Source of the DNA: Mesoflavibacter zeaxanthinifaciens DSM 18436
Lineage (GTDB): Bacteria > Bacteroidota > Bacteroidia > Flavobacteriales > Flavobacteriaceae
DNA: 64,000 nucleotides
NCBI RefSeq assembly: GCF_000422365.1
Contig: NZ_AULQ01000001.1
Span: forward strand, 310,001 to 374,000
Direction: 5' to 3'
In this document: in pieces, positions 1-8,536 of the stretch
Layout: every line of letters starts with the position of its first letter
Numbering within the stretch: the stretch's first letter is position 1
Translations under genes and position numbers: made by a program
The notes under the pieces: generated by a model
Told to the model about the DNA's origin: nothing
The model's input: the letters and a program-made list of their open reading frames with translations, nothing else
The model's database searches: none

Positions 1-775
1 AACCATTATTCCTAGTTTACAGCAAATTTCTAAAGCAGAAACAGTAGTTGTTAGATTAAGCCGAAGTCTAGAAAATTCGTCTAATCACCAATTAAAAGAT
101 GGCGATGTTATTTATGGTACTTTAGAAAATGAAGTTATAGAATTTATTGAACACGACGTAAAATTTTCTGCTCACGTTATTAAAGGTCACAAAACAGGTT
201 ACTTTTTAGATCATCGTGCTAACAGAAAACAAGTAGGCGAGTGGAGTAAAGACAAAACTGTATTGGATGTATTTAGCTACGCTGGTGGTTTTTCGGTACA
301 CGCGTTATATAATGGCGCAAAAGAAGTAACCAGTTTAGATATAAGTAAACAAGCTTTAGAAGTAGCTATCCAAAACGGAAAATTAAACGATTATACAGGA
401 ATACATAAAACCATTGCAGGTGATGCTTTTGAAGCGCTTAAACAACTTATTAAAGACAAGAAAACGTTTGACGTCGTTGTTATAGATCCTCCAAGTTTTG
501 CAAAACAAGCATCAGAAATAGATTTAGCTAAAAAGAAATACGCACAATTAGCTCAATTAGGAGAACAACTTACTGCTAAAAAAGGACTATTAGTTTTAGC
601 GTCATGTTCTTCTAGAGTTGTCCCACAAGCATTTTTCGATATTAATAAACAGGTTTTGCTAGATAGTAATAGATCGTTTAACCTAATTTTGAAAACTGGA
701 CATGACATTGATCATCCAGTAACCTTTCCTGAAGGAGAATACCTAAAATGTGGTTATTATAGATTTCAAAACTAA
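1..775 (+). CDS. Class I SAM-dependent rRNA methyltransferase (RlmI-like), 5' truncated
   Basis: The reading frame is open from base 2 to the TAA at 773-775, so the gene begins before the window; about 257 residues are visible. It resembles RlmI/RlmK-type 23S rRNA cytosine-5 methyltransferases. The motif KTGYFLDHRANR sits just before the Rossmann domain, followed by the SAM-binding segment VLDVFSYAGGFSVHA and the catalytic-loop motif DPPSFAK. The first internal ATG at 263 lies inside the SAM fold, so it cannot be the true start. The N-terminal PUA-like domain expected in this family would be mostly outside the window. The family call is firm; the exact target base is inferred. Confidence 0.88.
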   Translation, partial: TIIPSLQQISKAETVVVRLSRSLENSSNHQLKDGDVIYGTLENEVIEFIEHDVKFSAHVIKGHKTGYFLDHRANRKQVGEWSKDKTVLDVFSYAGGFSVHALYNGAKEVTSLDISKQALEVAIQNGKLNDYTGIHKTIAGDAFEALKQLIKDKKTFDVVVIDPPSFAKQASEIDLAKKKYAQLAQLGEQLTAKKGLLVLASCSSRVVPQAFFDINKQVLLDSNRSFNLILKTGHDIDHPVTFPEGEYLKCGYYRFQN

Positions 776-835
776 AAAGTGTTATGCATGCATAATATTT
801 TTTGTATATTTATGCGATCAAATAAACTGATAAAT

Positions 836-1780
836 ATGCAAACTAAACTTACAGAGTTACTTAATATAAAACATCCTATCATAATGGCGCCAATGTTTTT
901 GGTGTCTAACGTTGCAATGGTTAAAGAAGCAATGAATTCTGGTATTGCTGGATGTATACCAGCATTAAACTATCGTACTTTAGAAGAATTAAGAGCAGCG
1001 ATTAAAGAACTTAAAGCTAGCAAGCCTGAAGGTGGCGCATTTGGTTTTAACTTAATTGTAAACAAGTCAAACCCTAAAGCTAAAGCACAATTAGATGTGT
1101 TGTGCGAAGAAGGTTGTGATTTTATTTTAACGTCTTTAGGTAACCCAAAAGAAACGATAGAACATGCTCACAAAGTAGGTATCAAAGTGTTTTGTGATAT
1201 TACCGATTTACGTTTTGCCCAAAAAGTAGAAAGTTTAGGCGCAGATGCTGTTGTTGCAGTAAATAATGAAGCTGGCGGACATAGAGGAAATATCTCACCA
1301 GAAGAATTAATTTCAACTTTAAAAAATAATTTAAATATTCCTGTTATTTCTGCTGGTGGCGTTGGCTGTAAGGCAGATATTGATAAAATGTTAAGTTATG
1401 GCGCTGTTGGCGTATCAGTTGGAAGTCCATTTATAGCGTCTGTAGAAGCTGGCGTTACAGAAGAATATAAACAAGCTTGCGTAGATTATGGCGCAGAAGA
1501 TATAGTAATGACCGAGCGTATTTCAGGAACACCATGTACCGTCATTAATACACCTTATGTTAAAAAAATTGGTACAAAAGCTACTTGGATAGAAAACCTG
1601 TTAAACAAGAATAAAAAATTGAAAAAATGGGTTAAAATGATTCGTTTTTCAATAGGAATGAAAGCAACCGAAAAAGCAGCTAAAAAAGCGACTTATAAAA
1701 CGGTTTGGGTCGCAGGTCCAAGTATAGAACACACTAAAGAAATTTTACCTGTAAAAGACATTATTGCAAATCTTGTCTAA
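836..1780 (+). CDS. Nitronate monooxygenase / 2-nitropropane dioxygenase family flavoprotein
   Basis: This 314-aa protein has the FMN-binding TIM-barrel fold of the NMO/NPD family: N-terminal HPIIMAPMFLVSN, a central AVNNEAGGHRG and the phosphate-binding VISAGGVGCKAD and GAVGVSVGSPF. Such enzymes oxidise alkyl nitronates or serve related flavin chemistry; enoyl-reductase FabK is a close relative, so the substrate is uncertain. I chose the ATG at 836 because the protein then begins MQTKLTELL directly before the barrel. The longer GTG start at 779 adds about 19 low-complexity residues. A near-consensus -7 box (TATATTTA) lies just upstream of 836. The next gene follows after 1 bp. Confidence 0.85.
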   Translation: MQTKLTELLNIKHPIIMAPMFLVSNVAMVKEAMNSGIAGCIPALNYRTLEELRAAIKELKASKPEGGAFGFNLIVNKSNPKAKAQLDVLCEEGCDFILTSLGNPKETIEHAHKVGIKVFCDITDLRFAQKVESLGADAVVAVNNEAGGHRGNISPEELISTLKNNLNIPVISAGGVGCKADIDKMLSYGAVGVSVGSPFIASVEAGVTEEYKQACVDYGAEDIVMTERISGTPCTVINTPYVKKIGTKATWIENLLNKNKKLKKWVKMIRFSIGMKATEKAAKKATYKTVWVAGPSIEHTKEILPVKDIIANLV

Positions 1781-1781
1781 G

Positions 1782-2402
1782 ATGAAATACTTATGCTTAA
1801 TCCTAGTTTTAATAGTCTCTTGTGCAAAAAAAGAGACTGTAAAAACTGGTGATGTTATTTTTAGAGAACCAATAACAACTAGTCAACTTTCTGAAGCCAT
1901 AAATGAAGTCACGCAAACCAAAAAAGTGACTAATTATACGCATATGGGAATTTGTTTTATTGAAAATGATTCGGTAAAAGTGATACATTCTGATGCAGAT
2001 TTAGGTGTTGTAATTCAACCTTTACAAGTGTTTTTACAACCAGAAGATTCTACAACGTATTTTGCAGATGTTTACCGTATAAATCAGCTTGAATCTGCTC
2101 AAGCTTCAAAAGCTATTAGTAATGCAAAAGCGTTGGTTGGTCAGCCTTACAATACCACTTATATTTTTGAAGATGAAGGTTATTATTGTTCAGAATTTGT
2201 CTACGAAGCCTTCAAAGATCATCAAGTGTTTCAATTAGAACCAATGACGTTTAAAGATCCAAAAACCAATCAATTTCACGAGGGTTGGATTAGTCATTAC
2301 AAAGCATTAAATATCGAAATTCCCGAAGGTAAGTTAGGTTGTAATCCTAACGGAATGGCTAATAACAAGCACCTAACTTTAGTAAAAAGCTTCAGAAATT
2401 AG
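1782..2402 (+). CDS. YiiX-like permuted papain-fold (NlpC/P60-type) lipoprotein
   Basis: The predicted 206-aa lipoprotein has a signal peptide ending in lipobox IVSC (Cys14). The mature part carries the two landmarks of permuted NlpC/P60 (YiiX/YebB-like) thiol hydrolases: His54 in YTHMGICF and Cys136 in GYYCSEFVYEAF. The fold is associated with peptidoglycan or amide hydrolysis, but the substrate here is unknown. The ATG at 1782 is 1 bp after the previous stop, so the two genes are probably co-transcribed. A TTG at 1764 would overlap the upstream gene and spoil the signal peptide, so I rejected it. Confidence 0.78.
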   Translation: MKYLCLILVLIVSCAKKETVKTGDVIFREPITTSQLSEAINEVTQTKKVTNYTHMGICFIENDSVKVIHSDADLGVVIQPLQVFLQPEDSTTYFADVYRINQLESAQASKAISNAKALVGQPYNTTYIFEDEGYYCSEFVYEAFKDHQVFQLEPMTFKDPKTNQFHEGWISHYKALNIEIPEGKLGCNPNGMANNKHLTLVKSFRN

Positions 2403-2483
2403 TTAATAAAATATTAATCTCTGAAATTGATTTTTGAAGGTTTTTTAAGTTTTGTAACTTGTAGAAAACCAACTTAAATCTTA

Positions 2484-3758
2484 ATGAAACGAATTTTATA
2501 TTTTTTTATAATTCTGTTAATAATAGCGTTAGGCTTGTTATATTGGTCAACTTCGTCTACAGACCAAGTTTTCAAAAAGTCAGAATTAATTAATATTAAA
2601 AACATCAATTCGGTAGATTTTAAAACTAAAGATTCTGTATTAGTTGCAGCAAGTGATTTGTATCAAGCAGATGAGGTTAAAAAACTAATGCAAGGCGAGC
2701 AATACCGTAAAGCTTGGTCAACACCTGTAAAAGTGCCAGTTATGTATTTAGATACTTTATTTGGTGGCGTTACTATAGAAAAAGAAGGTGGCGGTAAGCA
2801 AACCCATTCTTTAAAATTAAAAACCAAAAATGATATCGAATTAACCTTACGAAGCGTTAATAAAGATCCAGAAGCATTAATTCCGGAATTTGCAAAAACT
2901 TTAGGATTAGAAAATATTGTGGTAGATGGTATTTCGGCACAACATCCTTACGCAGCTATTTTGGTGGCTAAATTAGCAGATTACGCCAAAGTACATCACA
3001 CAAAACCTAAATTAGTTTTTGTTCCTAAACAGAATACCTTAAAACACTATAATGATAAATACGGAAATAGATTATTTCTTTTAGAATATGAAACCGAAAG
3101 CAAAACCAATTGGACTAACGAAAATAATGTAATTGAAATATTAGACACAGACGATTTACAAGAGTTAAAATTAGAGCAAAAAGAAAAACTTACTGTAGAT
3201 AAAAAAACTTTGATTCGTGTCCGACTTTTTGATTTATTAATTGGCGATTGGGACAGACATACCAAACAATGGGGCTGGATTGTAAAACAAGAAAAAAAAG
3301 TGCAAAAAGCTATACCAATTGCAGGAGATAGGGACAATGCTTTTTTTAGTGTAGATGGCGTTTTACCAACCATACTTTCAGATAAAAATGTAGTTCCAGA
3401 ATTAAGACCATTTGCATCAGAAATAGATTTTATGCCAGGATTAGTCTATCCTTTTGATCAATATTTTCTTATAAATACGTCCGAAGAATTATTTGTCGAG
3501 CAAGCAAAACAGCTTCAAAAATTATTAACCGATCAGGTTTTAGAACAATCGTTGTCTGTTTGGCCAAAACAAATAGCAGAAATAGATGGAGAAGAAATCA
3601 TCTCGAAAATAAAATCAAGACGTGACCATTTAATAGAATATGCTAAGCAATTTAAAGCCGAAATAGATAAAAAAGGTTTAGTAAATCAACCGTTAAAAGG
3701 TTCGGAAGACATTAATTTACCTCAAAAATTATTACAGTGTTTTGAGTGTAATAATTAA
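2484..3758 (+). CDS. Membrane-anchored atypical kinase-like protein (GDWDRH / DRDNAF motifs)
   Basis: A 424-aa protein with one N-terminal membrane anchor (residues 4-21) and an extracytoplasmic domain. Motifs run in kinase-like order: a Gly-rich GGGKQTHSLKLK at 102-113, LRSVNKDPEA at 122-131, GDWDRH at 254-259 and GDRDNAF at 281-287. The pair [GN]xDRH followed by a DxD/DN motif recalls the catalytic Asp and metal-binding Asp of HipA/Fam20C-type atypical kinases. From memory, similar segments occur inside Bacteroidota metallophosphoesterase/BamA-like fusion proteins, but here the module stands alone. The motifs are visible; kinase activity is inference. It could instead be an inactive or nucleotidyl-transferring relative. 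It precedes menI by 46 bp with no evident functional link. Confidence 0.55.
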   Translation: MKRILYFFIILLIIALGLLYWSTSSTDQVFKKSELINIKNINSVDFKTKDSVLVAASDLYQADEVKKLMQGEQYRKAWSTPVKVPVMYLDTLFGGVTIEKEGGGKQTHSLKLKTKNDIELTLRSVNKDPEALIPEFAKTLGLENIVVDGISAQHPYAAILVAKLADYAKVHHTKPKLVFVPKQNTLKHYNDKYGNRLFLLEYETESKTNWTNENNVIEILDTDDLQELKLEQKEKLTVDKKTLIRVRLFDLLIGDWDRHTKQWGWIVKQEKKVQKAIPIAGDRDNAFFSVDGVLPTILSDKNVVPELRPFASEIDFMPGLVYPFDQYFLINTSEELFVEQAKQLQKLLTDQVLEQSLSVWPKQIAEIDGEEIISKIKSRRDHLIEYAKQFKAEIDKKGLVNQPLKGSEDINLPQKLLQCFECNN

Positions 3759-3804
3759 AATTCTTCTAAAATAGTTAGTAAATTTACAGCTCAAAATTAT
3801 AACG

Positions 3805-4227
3805 ATGCAATACACAAAAGAAGAAGTGCTAGCACAAGCCAATAAAGCTAGTAAAAATACACTAATGGAAACTTTAGAAATAGAAATGGTAGATTTTGGA
3901 CCAGATTTTTTAGTAGCCAGAATGCCAGTTACTTCAAAGGTACATCAACCAGATGGTGTGTTACATGGTGGCGCAACAGCAGCGTTAGCAGAAAGTGTTG
4001 GTAGTTTTGCATCGGTTATTTTTACAGACTCTAATTTAATGGTTAGAGGCTTAGAAATTACAGCAAACCATGTAAAAAGTATTAGAGAAGGATTTGTATT
4101 TGCAAAAGCAACATTTTTACACAAAGGTCGTACCACGCAATTGTTGGATATTAGAGTTACTGATCAAGATGAAAACCTAATATCTATCTGTAAATTGTCA
4201 ACTATTTCTTTACCAAAAAAGAAGTAA
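3805..4227 (+). CDS. menI: DHNA-CoA thioesterase, hotdog fold (MenI/YdiI type)
   Basis: A 140-aa hotdog-fold protein, close to the usual 136-140 aa of YdiI/MenI. The signature VLHGGATAALAES places the HGG at 54-56 and the catalytic Glu at position 63, the same position as in E. coli YdiI. The expected reaction is hydrolysis of 1,4-dihydroxy-2-naphthoyl-CoA to free DHNA, the step between MenB and MenA. Generic PaaI-type thioesterases share the fold, so context decides: the gene lies 3 bp upstream of menF and heads the men gene group. The specific substrate therefore remains an inference from synteny and motif. Confidence 0.8.
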   Translation: MQYTKEEVLAQANKASKNTLMETLEIEMVDFGPDFLVARMPVTSKVHQPDGVLHGGATAALAESVGSFASVIFTDSNLMVRGLEITANHVKSIREGFVFAKATFLHKGRTTQLLDIRVTDQDENLISICKLSTISLPKKK

Positions 4228-4230
4228 TTA

Positions 4231-5355
4231 ATGCAGCAATCGTTTTTCAATCAATTACAAAATCGTTTAGTAAATCAGTTACCATTTGTAGCGTATCGTA
4301 AGCCAAATGAGACTAGTGTTTCTGCTATTTTACAAAAGAATGACGCTGTAAATTATTGTCAAGATTTTACTAATTCTGGTTTTGTGTTTTCACCATTTGA
4401 AAATATTGAAAACGCTATTATTTTTCCTTTAAACGAAAGCGAAATTATTGAGTTTAAAGATGAAATAATTTTAGATGAAACGGAACATTCTCAATCAAAT
4501 TTCAATTTAGAAAATAGAGAGGAAGCAAAGCAATTTCACGTTAATTTAGTTGAAAATGCTGTAAAAGCAATTAAAAACGAAAGTTTTAAAAAAGTAGTTG
4601 TTTCCAGAGTTGAACAATCGCCATTTAATAGTTCAGAAACTATTTTGCTATTTAAAAGATTGCTAAATAACTATAAGACTGCAATGGTGTATTGTTGGTA
4701 CCATCCAAAAGTAGGTTTGTGGTTAGGAGCAACACCAGAAACGTTATTAAAAATTGAAGGTAACCGATTGCAAACAATGTCGTTAGCAGGTACACAACCG
4801 TATGTAAATACAACAGATGTAACTTGGCAAAATAAAGAAATTGAAGAACAGCAATTTGTGACCGATTTTATTGTTAATAGCCTAAAACCTTTGGTAAATA
4901 GTGTAAGTACGACAAAACGACAAACGATAAAAGCTGGTCAATTATTACACTTACAAACAAAAATTTCGGCAGTTTTTGATAAAGCTAATTTCAACTTTAA
5001 AAATGTTTTAAAAGCGTTGCATCCTACGCCAGCAGTTTGTGGATTACCTAAAGCGCCAGCAAAAGATTTCATTTTAAAAAATGAAAATTATAATCGTGAG
5101 TTTTATACCGGTTTTTTAGGCGAACTTAATTTTACGCAAACAAAATCAAGAAATACCAACCGTAAAAATGTAGAAAACAATGCTTACCAAAGCATTAAAA
5201 CCGTAACTAATTTATTTGTTAATTTACGTTGTCTTCAAATTAAAAATAATCAAGCATTAATCTACGTTGGTGGCGGAATTACAAAAGATTCTAACCCAGA
5301 AAAAGAATGGGAAGAAACCGTTGCAAAAAGCTTAACCACAAAAAGCTTACTTTAG
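4231..5355 (+). CDS. menF: Isochorismate synthase
   Basis: This 374-aa protein of the chorismate-binding family converts chorismate to isochorismate, the first committed step of menaquinone synthesis. Diagnostic stretches are LWLGATPETLLK, MSLAGT, a Glu-rich NKEIEEQQFV, LHPTPAVCGLPK, YNREFYTGFLG and the C-terminal YVGGGITKDSNPEKEWEE, which carries Mg-binding glutamates. The N-terminal half is short and divergent, as in many Bacteroidota versions. An ATG at 4231 sits 3 bp after menI, and menD follows after 62 bp. Salicylate-type isochorismate synthases are an alternative by sequence, but neighbouring menD settles the role. Confidence 0.93.
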   Translation: MQQSFFNQLQNRLVNQLPFVAYRKPNETSVSAILQKNDAVNYCQDFTNSGFVFSPFENIENAIIFPLNESEIIEFKDEIILDETEHSQSNFNLENREEAKQFHVNLVENAVKAIKNESFKKVVVSRVEQSPFNSSETILLFKRLLNNYKTAMVYCWYHPKVGLWLGATPETLLKIEGNRLQTMSLAGTQPYVNTTDVTWQNKEIEEQQFVTDFIVNSLKPLVNSVSTTKRQTIKAGQLLHLQTKISAVFDKANFNFKNVLKALHPTPAVCGLPKAPAKDFILKNENYNREFYTGFLGELNFTQTKSRNTNRKNVENNAYQSIKTVTNLFVNLRCLQIKNNQALIYVGGGITKDSNPEKEWEETVAKSLTTKSLL

Positions 5356-5417
5356 GCTAGATTTCTTTTAAAATCAAATTCATTTAGACTTAAAAATTGC
5401 GTATTTTTGTAAGTAGA

Positions 5418-7166
5418 ATGAAGTACCCAAAAATTCCTTTAGCACAGACCGTTGTTCAGCTTTGTAAAGCTAAACAGATTCAACATATTATTTTATCACC
5501 AGGTAGTCGTAATGCGCCGTTAACCATAGGTTTTACGCATGACGATTATTTTAAATGTTACAGTATTGTAGACGAGCGTTGTGCGGCATTTTTTGCTCTT
5601 GGTATTGCACAACAAATTAAAGCGCCAGTTGCAGTTGTTTGTACGTCTGGTAGTGCTTTGCTAAATTATTATCCAGCAGTTTCAGAAGCGTTTTACAGCA
5701 ATATTCCATTAGTCGTTTTAAGTGCCGATCGACCAAAATTCTTAGTTGGTATTGGTGATGGACAGACGATTAATCAAGAAGATGTCTATAAAAATCACAT
5801 TTTATATTCGGCAAACTTAAAATTAGATTTAGACGAAAAAAAATCTAAAAAACAAGACGATTTGCCAATCATGAAAAGTATTGAAAATAGGATAGAAAAC
5901 TTTTTAGGGTTACAACAAAGTATTCAAGACTATAATGAATCGGAAATTAATAAAGCCATAAATACTTCTATTGAAAGTTTAGGTCCAGTACACATTAATA
6001 TACCATTTGACGAGCCACTTTATGATAGAGTAGACGCACTTACTGTAAATCCAAAAGTGATACTACCTAATGTAGAAGATGAAATTGAGAGCGATTACCA
6101 AACGTATGCTGAAATTTGGAATAAATCAGATCGAAAACTGGTTTTAGTAGGTGTTTTAAGCCCAAATTCTGTAGAGCAAAAATTTATCAACCAATTGGCA
6201 GAAGATGATAGTGTTTTGATTATGACAGAAACTACATCAAACCTTCATCATTCTAAGATTGTACCAAATATAGATAAATTAATAGCAGCGTTAACACCTG
6301 AAGAATATCAAGTTTTAAAACCTGAAATTGTATTAACATTTGGAGGTTTAATAGTTTCAAAAAAAATAAAACGCTTTTTAAGAGACTATCAACCAAAACA
6401 CCATTGGCATGTTGGTAAAAATAAAGCTAACGATACATTTTTTGTTCTAGATAAAGTCTTTAAACAAAATATAAATTCATTTTTTAATGCTTTTTTACCA
6501 CTAACTATTGCTAATCAAAGTAAATATGCTTCATTTTGGTTATCACAATTAGAAAATCGTAGAAAAAATCATATTGATTACTTAAATAAAATAGAATTTA
6601 CAGATTTTAAAGCATTTCATTCTATTTTAAATACTGTACCAAATAATTGGCAACTTCAAGTAAGTAATAGCTCCACTATTAGATATTTGCAATTATTTGA
6701 TGTCAATCCTACTTTAGAGGTATTTTGTAATAGAGGAACAAGTGGCATTGATGGTAGTACAAGTACAGCAATTGGAGCAGCGATAGGTAATACAAAACCA
6801 ACACTTTTTATTACAGGAGATTTATCTTTCTTTTATGATAGTAATGCCTTGTGGAACAACTACATCCCAAAAACTTTCAGGATTATTGTTATTAATAATG
6901 AAGGTGGCGGAATTTTTAGGATTCTTCCAGGTCATAAAAACACTGTTAATTTTGATTATTACTTTGAAACTAAACATCATTTAACAGCAGAGCATCTTTG
7001 TAAAATGTACAATATTGAATATGTAGAAGCTAATAATGAATTTGAGTTAAATGAAGCTTTATCAAAATTTTATGAACCATCAAACAAACCAAAGTTGTTA
7101 GAAATTTTTACGCCATCTACCCAAAATGATGATGTTTTACTTAATTACTTTAAAGAAATAAAATAA
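5418..7166 (+). CDS. menD: 2-succinyl-5-enolpyruvyl-6-hydroxy-3-cyclohexene-1-carboxylate synthase
   Basis: This 582-aa thiamine-diphosphate enzyme joins isochorismate and 2-oxoglutarate to make SEPHCHC. It shows the N-terminal ThDP pyrimidine domain (SPGSRNAPLT, then CTSGSALLNYYPAVSEA), a variable central domain and a C-terminal pyrophosphate domain with GTSGIDGSTSTAIGAA and GDLSFFYDSNALWNN. The length matches the family. I start at ATG 5418 (MKYPKIPLAQ). The longer TTG start at 5397 would place a perfect -7 promoter box (TATTTTTG, 5402-5409) inside the coding region. That box suggests menD may also be transcribed separately from menI-menF. Confidence 0.95.
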   Translation: MKYPKIPLAQTVVQLCKAKQIQHIILSPGSRNAPLTIGFTHDDYFKCYSIVDERCAAFFALGIAQQIKAPVAVVCTSGSALLNYYPAVSEAFYSNIPLVVLSADRPKFLVGIGDGQTINQEDVYKNHILYSANLKLDLDEKKSKKQDDLPIMKSIENRIENFLGLQQSIQDYNESEINKAINTSIESLGPVHINIPFDEPLYDRVDALTVNPKVILPNVEDEIESDYQTYAEIWNKSDRKLVLVGVLSPNSVEQKFINQLAEDDSVLIMTETTSNLHHSKIVPNIDKLIAALTPEEYQVLKPEIVLTFGGLIVSKKIKRFLRDYQPKHHWHVGKNKANDTFFVLDKVFKQNINSFFNAFLPLTIANQSKYASFWLSQLENRRKNHIDYLNKIEFTDFKAFHSILNTVPNNWQLQVSNSSTIRYLQLFDVNPTLEVFCNRGTSGIDGSTSTAIGAAIGNTKPTLFITGDLSFFYDSNALWNNYIPKTFRIIVINNEGGGIFRILPGHKNTVNFDYYFETKHHLTAEHLCKMYNIEYVEANNEFELNEALSKFYEPSNKPKLLEIFTPSTQNDDVLLNYFKEIK

Positions 7167-7186
7167 TTTTATCGTAAAAAAATACC

Positions 7187-7209
7187 TTTTATCGTATTTG
7201 TTATATTTG
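7187..7209 (+). promoter_or_regulatory. Candidate promoter region upstream of the DUF2853 gene
   Basis: A perfect Bacteroidota -7 box TATATTTG lies at 7202-7209, about 80 bp before the ATG at 7291. No TTG is found at the usual distance upstream. A 10-bp direct repeat, TTTTATCGTA, occurs at 7167-7176 and 7187-7196, exactly 20 bp apart, just upstream of the box. This spacing would suit a regulator binding one face of the helix. Promoter function is inferred. Confidence 0.4.
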
Positions 7210-7290
7210 TGAATAGTAACCATTTACAATAAATCAAAAAATTGTACCTTTAAAGTAGCTAAAAACATTAATCTATAAAAAGTTATTATT

Positions 7291-7629
7291 ATGAGTAAAC
7301 GCGATGAATTAATTACTAAATATGCAGCAGATTTAAAAGATAAATGTGGTGTAGATCCTGATATGGATTTGTTAACAAAAGTAACGATAGGTTGCGGACC
7401 ATCAATTTACAATGCAGATGCAGCAACTGTTTCTGGATCTGATCAATCAGAATTAGATACAGTAAAAAACAATTTTTTAATTAAAAAATTAGGTTTAAAT
7501 GATGGGCCAGAATTAGATAAAGCAATAGATGCTGTTATGGAAACTTACGGTAAATCTAACAGAAATAAATATAGAGCTGTTGTATACTACTTATTAACTA
7601 AACATTTTAATAAAGAATCTGTATACTAA
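7291..7629 (+). CDS. DUF2853 family protein
   Basis: A 112-aa soluble, mostly helical protein with the family pattern VTIGCGPSIYNADAATVSGS, then NNFLIKKLGL and a C-terminal YRAVVYYLLTKHF. I recognise this as the DUF2853 family, which has no assigned function that I know of. It has no signal peptide or membrane segment, so it should be cytoplasmic. It stands alone: 124 bp after menD, with its own candidate promoter and a strong terminator just downstream, so it is probably monocistronic. Position between men genes need not mean a role in menaquinone synthesis. Confidence 0.8.
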   Translation: MSKRDELITKYAADLKDKCGVDPDMDLLTKVTIGCGPSIYNADAATVSGSDQSELDTVKNNFLIKKLGLNDGPELDKAIDAVMETYGKSNRNKYRAVVYYLLTKHFNKESVY

Positions 7630-7644
7630 TAGATAAAAAATATT

Positions 7645-7680
7645 AAAAAAAGCGTTACACATTTCTGTAACGCTTTTTTT
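7645..7680 (+). terminator. Rho-independent terminator after the DUF2853 gene
   Basis: A perfect 9-bp stem, AGCGTTACA (7651-7659) and TGTAACGCT (7666-7674), has a 6-nt loop. An A-run precedes it and a T-run follows, so it may work in both directions. It begins 16 bp after the stop codon. Confidence 0.9.
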
Positions 7681-7699
7681 ATATGCTTACATTTGCAAA

Positions 7700-8536
7700 A
7701 TGATACAATTAGGAGAATATAATACACTTGAAATTTTAAGAGACACACAACCAGGATTATTTCTTGGTGATAGTGAAGGTAACGAAGTATTGTTGCCAAA
7801 CAGATACGTACCAGAACACTTTGAAATAGGAGATAAGATTGAAGTATTTGTTTACCTAGATAATGAAGAACGTATCATTGCAACAACAACAAAACCTTAC
7901 ATTAAAAACGGAGAGTTTGCAATGCTACGTTGTAATGAGGTTTCTAAATATGGTGCTTTTTTAGACTTTGGTTTAGTAAAAGAATTATTCTGTCCGTTTA
8001 AAGAACAAGCTTTCCCGATGAAAAAAGGAGGTTGGTATTTAGTAAGGTGTTATATAGATGAAAAAACAGAACGTCTAGTAGCTTCAAGTAAAACCAATAG
8101 GTTTTTAGATAATACTAATCTAACGGTAGAACAGTTTGAAGAAGTAGATTTAATAGCATCACATCCAAGTGATATTGGTATGAATGTTATTGTAAATAAT
8201 ATACACTCAGGATTAATTTATAAAGACAATATTTATCAAGATATAAGTGTTGGAGACAAGCTAAAAGGAATAGTTAAAAAAATTAGACCAGGTAATAAAT
8301 TAGATATAGCTTTAGGTCAAATAGGTTACAGAAGTATAGAGCCTAATGCAGACAAAATTTTAGAAGAATTAAAAGATAACTCTGGTTTTTTACCTTATAA
8401 TGATAAATCTAATCCAGAAGATATTAAAGAAGCTTTAGAGATGAGTAAAAAAAGCTTTAAAAAGGCAATAGGTACACTTTATAAACAAAAATTAATATTA
8501 ATTAAAGAAGATGGTATACACCTTAACCAACATTAA
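7700..8536 (+). CDS. cvfB: CvfB-family S1-domain RNA-binding protein
   Basis: This 278-aa protein matches the CvfB/YitL family: about three consecutive S1-like OB domains (residues 1-65, 70-130 and 145-215) and a C-terminal winged helix (about 225-275, SFKKAIGTLYKQKLILI). Recognisable segments are LLPNRYVPE, GAFLDFGLVKELFCP and SGLIYKDNIYQDISVGDKL. In Gram-positive bacteria CvfB binds RNA and influences virulence gene expression; the role in Bacteroidota is not established. A -7 box, TACATTTG (7688-7695), sits 5 bp before the ATG, which suggests a very short leader. The 3' end overlaps the convergent next gene by 14 bp. Confidence 0.85.
   Translation: MIQLGEYNTLEILRDTQPGLFLGDSEGNEVLLPNRYVPEHFEIGDKIEVFVYLDNEERIIATTTKPYIKNGEFAMLRCNEVSKYGAFLDFGLVKELFCPFKEQAFPMKKGGWYLVRCYIDEKTERLVASSKTNRFLDNTNLTVEQFEEVDLIASHPSDIGMNVIVNNIHSGLIYKDNIYQDISVGDKLKGIVKKIRPGNKLDIALGQIGYRSIEPNADKILEELKDNSGFLPYNDKSNPEDIKEALEMSKKSFKKAIGTLYKQKLILIKEDGIHLNQH

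Noticed and set aside
779-835. Upstream GTG start extending the nitronate monooxygenase gene
   Set aside because: It adds low-complexity residues and overlaps a near-consensus -7 promoter box; ATG at 836 begins the conserved barrel.
2440-2483. AAGTTTTGTAACTT hairpin before the kinase-like gene
   Set aside because: Only five-bp arms in AT-rich DNA; not convincing as a terminator or operator.
5397-5417. TTG start extending menD
   Set aside because: The extra codons contain a perfect -7 box (5402-5409); ATG at 5418 gives the usual MenD start.
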